Positions 1 to 7,438 of a DNA stretch of 64,000 nt are shown here, one piece after another. The position numbers and the translations under genes were made by a program. This DNA is from Acidithiobacillus_B sp049965315 (GTDB lineage: Bacteria > Pseudomonadota > Gammaproteobacteria > Acidithiobacillales > Acidithiobacillaceae). A model generated the notes under the pieces. That model was not told the DNA's origin, made no database searches, and saw only the letters and a list, made by a program, of their open reading frames with translations. Positions within the stretch are counted from its first letter, which is position 1. Each line of letters begins with the position of its first letter. The DNA lies in assembly GCF_049965315.1 (NCBI RefSeq), contig NZ_JBMFWL010000003.1, positions 1-64,000 of the forward strand. Direction: 5' to 3'.

Positions 1-298
1 CGATGATCACCGCCGGAAACTGGATGAGGTTGTCCTTGCTCAGATCTTCCGGCTTCAAGGGCATGTCGCTGTTGGCAAAGGCCACCGTCCTGGCCTTGAT
101 CTGGGCGATCCCGCCACCCGAGCCGATGGCCTGATAATTGACGGCGGTGCCCGTTTTCTCCTTGTAAGTCTGTGCCCATTTGCTCATGACCGGGTAGATG
201 GCGGTTCCGCCGGCAGCGGACAGGGCGTCCGCCTGGGCGAGGGCCGCCACGCCCAGGCCGGCGAGTCCTATTCCCAAGGTGATGGTTTTCAGCATCAT
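1..298 (-). CDS. pstS: Phosphate ABC transporter substrate-binding protein PstS (N-terminal part)
   Basis: Periplasmic phosphate-binding protein of the Pst high-affinity uptake system. Only the first 99 codons lie in the window and the gene runs off the left edge. The visible protein starts MMLKTITLGIGLAGLG and has a Sec signal peptide ending near AQA (about residue 23). It continues with the PstS hallmark ALSAAGGTAIYPVMSKWA and the phosphate-site segment YQAIGSGGGIAQI, then FANSDMPL. Two ATG codons are adjacent (298 and 295) behind GGAGAG, and either could be used. The gene follows phoB-phoR on the same strand and has a Pho box in front of it, so PhoB-controlled induction under phosphate starvation is very likely. 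Confidence 0.93.
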   Translation of the reverse strand, partial: MMLKTITLGIGLAGLGVAALAQADALSAAGGTAIYPVMSKWAQTYKEKTGTAVNYQAIGSGGGIAQIKARTVAFANSDMPLKPEDLSKDNLIQFPAVII

Positions 299-344
299 GA
301 TGCACGCTCTCCATGTGAGGTAAATTATTGTTACTGCGGTTACT

Positions 345-378
345 AGCATAGCGGATCAATGTGACACTTTGATGACAG
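345..378 (-). promoter_or_regulatory. Pho box and -10 element of the pstS promoter
   Basis: On the minus strand 378-361 reads CTGTCATCAAAGTGTCAC. This is two 7-bp Pho half-sites (CTGTCAT, GTGTCAC) separated by 4 bp, the PhoB-binding arrangement. Ten bases further on is TATGCT (350-345), a good -10, and there is no -35. That layout is typical of PhoB-activated promoters, where the Pho box replaces the -35. It lies in the 110-bp gap between the phoR stop and the pstS start. Confidence 0.8.
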
Positions 379-408
379 CGCCGAGCCTCCTTTGTCTTCC
401 CCCACGGC

Positions 409-1746
409 TCACCCGGCATCGGGCGTCGCCCCTGCCAGGGCCAGGGGGCGGGCCATTTGCAGTGGAAAGCGTGCCGTAAAACGCGAACCACGGCCCAATT
501 CGCTCTCCACTTCGAGATACCCCTGGTAGCGCTCCACGGCATGCTTGACGATGGCGAGGCCGAGTCCGGTCCCGCCAAGTTGGCGGGACCGGCCCTTGTC
601 CACCCGGTAAAAACGCTCGGTAACGCGATGAAGATGCTCCGGGGCGATGCCATCACCGGAGTCGCTGACCGCAAAGCACAGGCCGTTGTCCCGCCTTTCC
701 CAGACAATCTCGATCCGGCGGCCGCTGGGGGTATATTTCACTGCGTTTTCCAGCAAGTTGCGAACAATGCTGCCGAGGTCGATGGTTAAAGCGAAGATAC
801 CCAGCCCATGATCCATACGTAGCGTGAGGATCAATGCCTTGGCGCTGATCCGGTCTTGCAGGGCACACAGGTAATCATCCACCAGGCCCGCCACGGAAAC
901 CGTTTCACACTCGTGCGGATTGACTCCTGCCGTTTCCATGCGCGCCAGGGTCAGCAGGTCCTCCACCAGGGATTGCATGCGCAGGGTCTGCTGCTCCATG
1001 AGCTTCAGTTGCGGGCTCACCTCTGCATCGCCCCCCAGGGGGCCGTCCAGGAGCGTTTCCACAAAACCACGGATTACCGTCAACGGACTGCGCAGTTCGT
1101 GGGACACATTGGCCACGAAGTCCTGACGCACCATTTCCAGGTGGCGGATGCGGGTAATGTCGCGGAAAATGATGAGGGCTCCGGCATCGGCCAGCGGGTA
1201 GCGCAAACCTTCCAGGAGGTGCTGAGGATTGGCCGGGGCGGGCATCTGAATGCTGCTGGTCGCCTCCCCGGCCACAAAACGCTGCATCTGCGGCGTGCGC
1301 AACCAGTAGCGGAGCGGCTTGCCCATGTCCTCCGGCCATTGCAACTGCAGGAGTTGGGTGCTGGACTGATTCACCCAGCGCAACTGGCCGCGGCCATCCA
1401 GGAGCAGCACCGCGTCCGGCATGGCCTCCAGGGCGTCCCGCAACTGTACGATCTGGGCAGTGAGCTGACGATGGACCGTTTCCTGATCCCGTCGCCAATG
1501 GTATCCGGCGGCAAAGGTTTCTTCCCAGATGCCCGCCGCCAGGGGCGGCAGTACCGCGCGGGGCTGCTGAAACCATGCCGTGAGATGGAGCAGTTGCTGG
1601 CGGTGCCAGCCCACCCACAAGGCAAGCAGGAGCCCGAGGACCGCAGGCCAGATGATGGCGCCCCAGGAGAGGGGCGAGAGGAGCAGCGACAACAGGAGCG
1701 GGAGCCACAGGAAGAGGGGGAGAGCCCAGGCACGAATGCTTTTCAC
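409..1746 (-). CDS. phoR: Phosphate regulon sensor histidine kinase PhoR
   Basis: Membrane-bound histidine kinase of the PhoR type, 445 residues. The order is: two closely spaced hydrophobic segments in residues 7-47, a PAS-like domain around 105-200 (AMPDAVLLLDGRGQLRWVN), and the H-box FVANVSHELRSPLTVIRG with the phospho-accepting His216. The N-box NLLENAVKYTP, G1 box DSGDGI and G2 box GGTGLGLAIVKHAV follow. It should phosphorylate PhoB when phosphate is scarce. Its start codon overlaps the phoB stop by four bases, so the two are translationally coupled, and pstS follows downstream. The absence of a large periplasmic loop fits PhoR, which senses through the Pst/PhoU complex. Confidence 0.94.
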   Translation of the reverse strand: MKSIRAWALPLFLWLPLLLSLLLSPLSWGAIIWPAVLGLLLALWVGWHRQQLLHLTAWFQQPRAVLPPLAAGIWEETFAAGYHWRRDQETVHRQLTAQIVQLRDALEAMPDAVLLLDGRGQLRWVNQSSTQLLQLQWPEDMGKPLRYWLRTPQMQRFVAGEATSSIQMPAPANPQHLLEGLRYPLADAGALIIFRDITRIRHLEMVRQDFVANVSHELRSPLTVIRGFVETLLDGPLGGDAEVSPQLKLMEQQTLRMQSLVEDLLTLARMETAGVNPHECETVSVAGLVDDYLCALQDRISAKALILTLRMDHGLGIFALTIDLGSIVRNLLENAVKYTPSGRRIEIVWERRDNGLCFAVSDSGDGIAPEHLHRVTERFYRVDKGRSRQLGGTGLGLAIVKHAVERYQGYLEVESELGRGSRFTARFPLQMARPLALAGATPDAG

Positions 1747-2474
1747 GGCGCTCCCCGATCATCACCGCCCGTCACCTGACCGCGACAGCGATACCCCTCC
1801 CCGCGCACCGTTTCAATGATATGGGCATAGCCGTATTTCTCCAGGCCGCGGCGAAGACGGCGGATATGCACATCCACGGTGCGCTCTTCCACATAGATCT
1901 GCCGGCCCCAAATCTGATCCAGCAGCAGTTCCCGGGAAAAGACCCGCTCGAGGTTGGCCAGAAAGAGCCGCAACAGCCGGAACTCCGTCGGCCCGAGGTG
2001 GACCTCGGTTTCTCCGGCATAAACGCGATGGGCGCGCAGATCCAGATGGAGCTCACCCAGCCGCAGCCGACTCGTTGTCATTTCACCATAGGCACGGCGC
2101 AGCAGGGCGTTGACGCGCGCCACCAACTCCCGCGGCGAAAAAGGTTTGGCCAGATAATCATCCGCCCCGGATTCGAGCCCGTGAATCCGGTCCGCCTCCT
2201 CTCCCCGCGCGGTCAGCAGGATGATGGGCAATTTCTTGTAGGCCTCGCGGCGGCGCAGGCTTCGGCACCAGCCCAAGCCGCTCTCGCCGGGCAGCATCCA
2301 GTCCAGGATCAGGATCTGCGGTTCCCACTCGCCCAGGATCGCCTCGGCCGCCTCCACACAGTCGGCGCAACGCACCTCAAAACCCTGACGCTGCAAACTC
2401 ATGCGCAGCAACTCCTGGATACCCTCCTCATCCTCGATCACCAGAATGCGCGACGGAATCTTCTCTTCGTCCAT
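1743..2474 (-). CDS. phoB: Phosphate regulon response regulator PhoB
   Basis: OmpR/PhoB-class response regulator, 243 residues. The receiver domain (about 8-125) has the acidic pair in VIEDEEG, the phospho-accepting Asp58 (LILDWMLPGESG), the Thr of LLTARGEE and the Lys of YLAKPFSPREL. The C-terminal winged helix (about 140-235) contains GPTEFRLLRLFLANLERVFSR and VDVHIRRLRRGLE. It has the usual length and starts at ATG behind GAGGA. It should bind the Pho box ahead of pstS. First gene of phoB-phoR-pstS, divergent from the gene at 2567. I see no Pho box in its own upstream region. Confidence 0.95.
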   Translation of the reverse strand: MDEEKIPSRILVIEDEEGIQELLRMSLQRQGFEVRCADCVEAAEAILGEWEPQILILDWMLPGESGLGWCRSLRRREAYKKLPIILLTARGEEADRIHGLESGADDYLAKPFSPRELVARVNALLRRAYGEMTTSRLRLGELHLDLRAHRVYAGETEVHLGPTEFRLLRLFLANLERVFSRELLLDQIWGRQIYVEERTVDVHIRRLRRGLEKYGYAHIIETVRGEGYRCRGQVTGGDDRGAP

Positions 2475-2566
2475 GGGGTCCTCACTGCCGGTATGCGGGC
2501 ATGCCTTGGCATTCTTGCGAATGCGCCTAATAATGCCAATGAATGGCCAATAAGGGAAAGGGTTTG

Positions 2567-4162
2567 ATGAACCGGGAGGATGCCTGGAAGGAACGCTTGG
2601 TCACGCCGGAGCAACGCTCCTCCTGGTGGCGACCGCTGCGCTGGCCAAAACCGGAGGCGAGCGCGGATATCTCCACCCTGAACGCCGTCATTGCGGCCCT
2701 TGCCGACATCAATCTGCGCGCCATGGAGCCCGGACGCCGCCTGGGCGGGGCGACGGCATATCTGGCCATGGCGCGCAGCCTGCTGGCCAAACAGGGCCAG
2801 CATCTCTGCAACCCTGACGACGATGCCTTCTGGCATGCGGTGATACGCCTGCTGAAAACATTGCGCCTATCCTTTTATGTATCCATAAAGGATGGCGCTG
2901 ATAAATCAATGATGAACAATGCGATAGGATCATCATTGGAAGTGATTTATTATTTGTTCAGGCTCCATGCGGAGCGCCGCCAGGAACTTCCCTCCGGCAT
3001 TATCTGGGGAGAAGGCGGAGCCCTGATGCAGGGAGCGGCCGAGCTGGGCCTGATTTCCGCCGATGGCAACGGCCAGGATGGCTTGGGCTACGCCATTCGC
3101 CGTTTTTTCACCCTGCTGACGTTGTCCTTCATTTGCGACCCCGCGCACCTGCCGCGCCAGCAGATCCGCTGGCTGGATCCCTGGCTGGGCGACTACGTCG
3201 ATGCCGTCCCCTTTCGTCTGGAAGCCGGGCTGATCCCCGACGCCGAACGGGAAAGCAGGCATCCTTACCGTTTTGCGGTGGCCCTGGAAGCCGAACAGGG
3301 GCCGATGCATCTGGGTGCCCTGGGGCCGGATCACCCCTGGTGGCAGAAAGTGCGCCCTCCCCAACCCTGCGCGGTCTTTGACACCCAGGCACTGGCAGCG
3401 GCCCTGGGCGAATCCGTACGGCAATTGCGCGACCCCAACGGTCTGCACCGCACCCATCCCGCCCTCGCGGCCCTCCCCGAAAAACACCGCCTCGCTTTCT
3501 TCATGAACGTGCGCGCCGCATTACTGCCTTGGCGGCGCAGCCAGGATCGCCTTTTGGCCAATCATCTGCCCATCCGCCTCCATTCCGACTTCGCCCATAG
3601 CTATCGCCATTTTGCCAGCACCTGGACCCAGCGCGGCGACTGGCAAGTCCACGATCTCATGGAACCTGCTCCAGGGGATATTCACTGGTATATCGTCGAC
3701 TGGAACGGGGACGGTCTCCTCTTGCGCGGTCCCGGATCGATGGCGTCCCTGTTGCAGCCCGGGGCTTTTCTGGGCCTTGAACAACTGCTCCGCGGAGAGA
3801 TCAGCCACCCGGATATCGCTCTGACGGTGCGCAATTTGTTGGTTGAGGTCCGCTGGCTGCGGATCAGCCGGCAAAGCGAGTTGTTGATGGGGGTGAGGCG
3901 CCTGGGGGATAACCCGGTATCGGTCCAGGTGACGCCGGATGGTCGGAATGGCCCATCCTGTCCAGCCTTGCTGGCGCGCCTGGGGCATCGAGAGGTATTG
4001 ATTCTGGCGGCGCGCATCGGGTCGCCGGAAGGCATCATCGAAATCCGGCTGGGAGATCGGCAATGGATCAGAAAGCTTGGGGTGGTATTGCGCGAAGCCC
4101 CCGACTTTTGTCAGTATTTCCTGCAGCGCTCCGCTGACGGATTGAGCATTCTTGCGGAATGA
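2567..4162 (+). CDS. Unassigned cytoplasmic protein, 531 residues
   Basis: I do not recognise this family. I chose ATG 2567 because AAGGGAAAGGG stands four bases ahead of it. An in-frame ATG at 2543 has no ribosome-binding site. There is no signal peptide or transmembrane segment. The N-terminal third is helical (ADISTLNAVIAALADINLR). The middle has many tryptophans and histidines (DPWLGDYVDAVPFRLE, SDFAHSYRHFASTW). The C-terminal 110 residues look like alternating strands (LLMGVRRLGDNPVSVQV, EVLILAARIGSPEGIIEIRLG) and could be a small barrel of PilZ type, but the canonical c-di-GMP residues are not evident. Codons around 2870-2960 are more AT-rich than the rest. It is divergent from phoB, which by itself does not show a role in phosphate control. 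Confidence 0.8.
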   Translation: MNREDAWKERLVTPEQRSSWWRPLRWPKPEASADISTLNAVIAALADINLRAMEPGRRLGGATAYLAMARSLLAKQGQHLCNPDDDAFWHAVIRLLKTLRLSFYVSIKDGADKSMMNNAIGSSLEVIYYLFRLHAERRQELPSGIIWGEGGALMQGAAELGLISADGNGQDGLGYAIRRFFTLLTLSFICDPAHLPRQQIRWLDPWLGDYVDAVPFRLEAGLIPDAERESRHPYRFAVALEAEQGPMHLGALGPDHPWWQKVRPPQPCAVFDTQALAAALGESVRQLRDPNGLHRTHPALAALPEKHRLAFFMNVRAALLPWRRSQDRLLANHLPIRLHSDFAHSYRHFASTWTQRGDWQVHDLMEPAPGDIHWYIVDWNGDGLLLRGPGSMASLLQPGAFLGLEQLLRGEISHPDIALTVRNLLVEVRWLRISRQSELLMGVRRLGDNPVSVQVTPDGRNGPSCPALLARLGHREVLILAARIGSPEGIIEIRLGDRQWIRKLGVVLREAPDFCQYFLQRSADGLSILAE

Positions 4163-4220
4163 CCACTGGTTGACGCTGCGCAAAGCCGCGTCGCTCCCAA
4201 TCCCTCTGCGACGCATTTGG

Positions 4221-5066
4221 TCATGCCGTGCGCTGCTTTTCACCGCAACTGGCGGCCATTTCACCACCAAACAAAACGCTGGCCCAGGCGACATAAATCC
4301 ACAACAGAAAAACCGGGAAAACGCCCAGCGCGCCATAAATCGCCTGAAAGGTGGAAAACTCCAGATACCAGGCAAAGCCAATCTTGCTCAGTTCGAAAAG
4401 CGCCGCAGCCGACAATCCGCCCGCCATGGCATCCCGCCAGCGCACCCGGGTTGCCGGCAACCCATGATAAACGGCGGTGAGGACCATGGTTTCCACCAGG
4501 AAGGCGAGGACGATGGTAGCCAAAGGCGGCAGCGTCGGGATGGGTACTATTTGCGCCAGCATGGGCTGCAGAGGGAGCAGCAAGGAGGCCACAAAGGCGA
4601 GACCGGTGGGGCCGAGGACCAGTATTCCGACATAGCGCAAAAAGCGGCACCACCAGCAGCGCGGATGCACCCGCCAGATGGCATTGAGGTGCCGCTCCAC
4701 CGCATGCAGCAATAAAATGGCCGTTGCTGCCAGGCCCAATACGCCGAAAATCCCCAGTTGCGCCCCGCGTGCGGCCAGGGTATCGATATGGCCCAGGATG
4801 GCATTGCCGGTTTGCGGCAGGAAGTTCTCAAAGATATACCGGGCCAGTTGCGCGCGATCCAGAGGCCCAAAGCCGACCCGATTCCACAACCAGAGCACTA
4901 CCGCCGCCAGCGGAATGATCGCCAGCAGGGTGGTATAGGCAAGCAGGGCGGCGCGGTCGATGCAGTCATCCTGCCAAAAGCGGCGCCAGGCGCGGAGAAA
5001 ACAAGCGGGGGGGCGGACGAGCAGCCAGCGCCGCAGCGTTTTGCCCCTTGCCCTGCGATCCTGCAT
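4221..5066 (-). CDS. YihY/BrkB-family inner membrane protein
   Basis: Integral membrane protein of the YihY (BrkB, formerly mis-named RNase BN) family, 281 residues from ATG 5066. I chose this start because GAGAGG precedes it. An upstream in-frame ATG at 5126 lacks a ribosome-binding site and adds an atypical Gly/Arg tail. About six hydrophobic segments are visible, including LLAYTTLLAIIPLAAVVLWLW, LGIFGVLGLAATAILLLHAV and the C-terminal VFPVFLLWIYVAWASVLFG. The family motif DDCIDRAALLAYTTLLAIIPL is at the start of the conserved region, followed by FSTFQAIYGALGVFP. The molecular function of the family is not settled. It is convergent with the gene at 2567-4162 and is followed upstream by hda. 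Confidence 0.87.
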   Translation of the reverse strand: MQDRRARGKTLRRWLLVRPPACFLRAWRRFWQDDCIDRAALLAYTTLLAIIPLAAVVLWLWNRVGFGPLDRAQLARYIFENFLPQTGNAILGHIDTLAARGAQLGIFGVLGLAATAILLLHAVERHLNAIWRVHPRCWWCRFLRYVGILVLGPTGLAFVASLLLPLQPMLAQIVPIPTLPPLATIVLAFLVETMVLTAVYHGLPATRVRWRDAMAGGLSAAALFELSKIGFAWYLEFSTFQAIYGALGVFPVFLLWIYVAWASVLFGGEMAASCGEKQRTA

Positions 5067-5159
5067 CTGGCGGTCCTCTCGCACCCGCCCCTCTTCTCCC
5101 CCCCCCGCCGTCCCGCATTTCGGCAAAAACCGGGCTTGCTTGCTTCGGGGCAGTAGCCT

Positions 5160-5903
5160 TCACCTTGATGTCCCCTCCGCCAGATGTGCGCCCTGTCCGG
5201 CGGCCGTCAGGCAGGAACGGATGAAGGGGATGCTCAGTTCCCGTTGCCGGGCCCAGGACCGATTGTCCAGTTGATCGATGATCTGCTCCAGTTGACCGAG
5301 ATCGCGTGTCCAGTGGCGCAAGAGATACTGAGCGGCGTCTTCGCGCAAAAAAAGACCACGTTGCCGGACCATTTGCTGGAGGATGCGCAAGCGCTGGTCC
5401 TCATTGGGCAGATGCAGGGCGTAATGGAGGCAGGCACTGCAGCGGCTGCCCCAGTCCGCCAGTTGCCAGGGGGCGCTGCGGGGACCCAGCCGCCCGGCGA
5501 TGAGCAGGGGACGCTGGCTCCGCAGCCGCTCGTTATAGAGTGCGAAGAGCAACTCCTCCCAGGGCCTCTGTCCGGCAACGGCATCGACGCCATCCAGGCA
5601 CAGCAGGACGGCGGAACCGAGGCTGTGCAACCCGTCCTGGACCGAGGGCGCGGGGCCGTGCCGGGCCCATTCGGCCAGGTCCAGATAAGGCGACCACGGA
5701 TCTGCCGCCAGCGCCGCGCCCTGGAGCAGATGGCTCTTGCCGCTTCCGCCCGGCCCCGAAAGGTAGAGACAGCGGGGCCCCGGATTGCCCAGCATCTGCC
5801 GCACCGCAGCGACGGCCTCCTCGTTGCCCAGGGTGGAAAAGTGCTGCAGCAAGGGTTGTGGCCGCAGACCCAGGGGCAAGACCAGTTGCCCGTCGGTGCT
5901 CAT
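5160..5903 (-). CDS. hda: DnaA regulatory inactivator Hda
   Basis: DnaA-related AAA+ protein, 247 residues. It stimulates ATP hydrolysis by DnaA when bound to the sliding clamp and so limits re-initiation. The clamp-binding motif QLVLPL is at residues 6-11 and Walker A GPGGSGKS at 50-57. A Walker B region LLCLDGVDAVAG and an arginine-rich sensor region near LLRHWTRDLGQLEQIIDQLD follow. The start is ATG 5903, whose ATGA overlaps the pgsA stop. A 15-codon upstream extension has no support. The arrangement pgsA-hda differs from E. coli, where hda lies next to a permease gene. Confidence 0.9.
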   Translation of the reverse strand: MSTDGQLVLPLGLRPQPLLQHFSTLGNEEAVAAVRQMLGNPGPRCLYLSGPGGSGKSHLLQGAALAADPWSPYLDLAEWARHGPAPSVQDGLHSLGSAVLLCLDGVDAVAGQRPWEELLFALYNERLRSQRPLLIAGRLGPRSAPWQLADWGSRCSACLHYALHLPNEDQRLRILQQMVRQRGLFLREDAAQYLLRHWTRDLGQLEQIIDQLDNRSWARQRELSIPFIRSCLTAAGQGAHLAEGTSR

Positions 5904-6454
5904 GGGCCGGTCGTGCCTTTTTCCTGGGCGATGGCCTTGCGGCTCCATACCCAGACATACTGCAAACCCGACGAGAGGGTGCTTGCGGCCGACGCGACAA
6001 AGAAAATCATCAATAAACCTGGATATTGCCAGCCGCTCGCCGCATGGAGCAGCACCAGCACGATCAAGAGGAATTGCACGACCGTATTCACTTTGGAAAG
6101 GCGGGTCGGCGCAATCTCGATGGCCCCGATGAGCAACTGATAAGCCATGCTGCCGCCGATGATGAGCAGATCCCGGGAAATGATCAGCACCGTCAGCCAG
6201 AGGGGCAGGAAACCCAGCCAGGTCAGAGTGATCACCGCCGTCACCACCAGCAATTTGTCGGCAATGGGGTCGAGGATGGCGCCCAGGCGCGTTTGCTGGT
6301 GGAAGCGCCTGGCGATCCAGCCGTCCAGGCCGTCACTGAGCGCAGCGATGAGGAAGATTGCCAAGGCCCAGCCGTAACGCCCCTCCACCAGTGCATAAAA
6401 AAGCACCGGCACCAGGAAGAGCCGCAGCATGGTCAGCATATTGGGGACGTTCAT
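5900..6454 (-). CDS. pgsA: CDP-diacylglycerol-glycerol-3-phosphate phosphatidyltransferase
   Basis: Inner-membrane enzyme that makes phosphatidylglycerophosphate from CDP-diacylglycerol and glycerol 3-phosphate, the committed step to phosphatidylglycerol and cardiolipin. 184 residues from ATG 6454 (MNVPNMLTMLRLFLVPV, the usual PgsA start). The CDP-alcohol phosphotransferase signature is complete: Asp41, Asp44-Gly45, Ala48-Arg49, Gly58, Asp62 and Asp66 (SDGLDGWIARRF then GAILDPIAD). Four to five transmembrane helices are visible. The C-terminus overlaps hda. Transcription leaves from the gap shared with the sod promoter on the other strand. I see no clear ribosome-binding site at the chosen start. 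Confidence 0.9.
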   Translation of the reverse strand: MNVPNMLTMLRLFLVPVLFYALVEGRYGWALAIFLIAALSDGLDGWIARRFHQQTRLGAILDPIADKLLVVTAVITLTWLGFLPLWLTVLIISRDLLIIGGSMAYQLLIGAIEIAPTRLSKVNTVVQFLLIVLVLLHAASGWQYPGLLMIFFVASAASTLSSGLQYVWVWSRKAIAQEKGTTGP

Positions 6455-6544
6455 GGACGTGACGCTAGGGGAGCAGGGCGAACCTGTCAAGAATGAAACG
6501 GCATGGATGCCGCCTCACCCGGCGCCGTCCGCGCTGGAGACCGT

Positions 6545-6573
6545 TTGCAGCTTCCCTGGGCAGCGACTATAAT
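6545..6573 (+). promoter_or_regulatory. Sigma-70 promoter of the superoxide dismutase gene
   Basis: TTGCAG (6545-6550), a 17-bp spacer and a perfect TATAAT (6568-6573). The sod ATG follows 49 bases later, behind AAGGAGAGTGAAGG. This is one of the best -35/-10 pairs in the window. Confidence 0.75.
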
Positions 6574-6622
6574 TCATAAATGTTTTGCATTGTTCTAGTT
6601 TTGAACACAAGGAGAGTGAAGG

Positions 6623-7240
6623 ATGACCGACTACAGCGTACGCGAGGAATTGAAGCCCGGCGATCTTGATGGCATATCCGTTGCCCAGATCAACGATCAT
6701 TGGGGTCTTTATGTTGGTTATGTAAATCAAAGCAATGCGTTGCGCAAAGAACTCGCGGAATTGCGCGCACAGGGCAAAACCGCCTCCCTGGCCTATGCCG
6801 ATCGTCGCCGCCGCTTTGGCTTCGAGTATAACGGGATGGTTCTGCATGAGTATTACTTTGCGCAACTCAAAGCGGGCGTGACCGTCGAGCAGGCGCCGGG
6901 ATTCAAGGCGGCCATTGTGGAGCAGTTCGGCACTTTCGAGGCCTGGCACGAGGACCTCATGTCGGCGGCCAAGAGCCGCGGCATCGGCTGGGCCATCTGT
7001 TATTATGATGGCACGACGGGGCAGATCAACAACCACTTCATCCAGTTGCACGAAGACGGCAATGTCGGCGGCTTTGTGCCCCTGGTCATCGTCGATGTCT
7101 TCGAGCATGCCTATATGGTGGACTGGAAGGCCCTGGGGCGCGCCGACTATCTGGCGGCCATCCACAAGAACATGAACTGGAGCATCGTGGAGGCGCGCTA
7201 TCAGGCCGCCAAAAGCGGGCAGATCTTCAAGCGCTTCTGA
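6623..7240 (+). CDS. sodB: Superoxide dismutase, Fe/Mn family
   Basis: Converts superoxide to oxygen and hydrogen peroxide in the cytoplasm. 205 residues. The four metal ligands are in place: His26 (INDHWGLYVGY), His75 (VLHEYYF), Asp158 and His162 (VIVDVFEHAYMVDW). The C-terminal domain carries AKSRGIGWAICYYDG. It starts at ATG 6623 with a strong Shine-Dalgarno sequence. The symbol is given as the iron type by overall appearance. The sequence alone does not settle Fe against Mn or a cambialistic enzyme. It is monocistronic, with its own promoter upstream and a hairpin terminator at 7289. Confidence 0.92.
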   Translation: MTDYSVREELKPGDLDGISVAQINDHWGLYVGYVNQSNALRKELAELRAQGKTASLAYADRRRRFGFEYNGMVLHEYYFAQLKAGVTVEQAPGFKAAIVEQFGTFEAWHEDLMSAAKSRGIGWAICYYDGTTGQINNHFIQLHEDGNVGGFVPLVIVDVFEHAYMVDWKALGRADYLAAIHKNMNWSIVEARYQAAKSGQIFKRF

Positions 7241-7288
7241 ATACGGATGGATGACCTGCGCTGGCAGGTACATCCCGGCATCGGTACC

Positions 7289-7313
7289 GGGGCGGCCTTG
7301 CCGCTCCTTTTTT
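7289..7313 (+). terminator. Rho-independent terminator after sodB
   Basis: GGGGCGGC (7289-7296), loop CTT, GCCGCTCC (7300-7307), then six T. The stem is 8 bp with one G-T pair. It lies 49 bases after the sodB stop. Confidence 0.8.
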
Positions 7314-7380
7314 GTGGCTGATGGACACTCCGCGCACACTGCCCCAAGGCCCGCGCCCAAAGCACCCCGCGTTCACCCTT

Positions 7381-7409
7381 TTGACAGGGGCTGGGCCTGT
7401 CCATAACAT
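7381..7409 (+). promoter_or_regulatory. Sigma-70 promoter of purM-purN
   Basis: TTGACA (7381-7386), a 17-bp spacer and TAACAT (7404-7409), 29 bases before the purM ATG. The -35 is a perfect consensus and the -10 matches four of six. I do not see a clear PurR operator. Confidence 0.6.
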
Positions 7410-7438
7410 GCAGGCATTGGATCCCCGTTGGAGCACGC

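Noticed and set aside
856..1779. 307-codon plus-strand open frame inside phoR
   Set aside because: Antisense shadow of phoR in GC-rich DNA. No ribosome-binding site or recognisable family; phoR has all kinase boxes.
2870..2960. AT-rich segment with an ATCCTTT...AAAGGAT repeat as a possible mobile or regulatory element
   Set aside because: It lies inside a continuous coding frame, is short and has no repeats elsewhere. Codon drift is a simpler reading.
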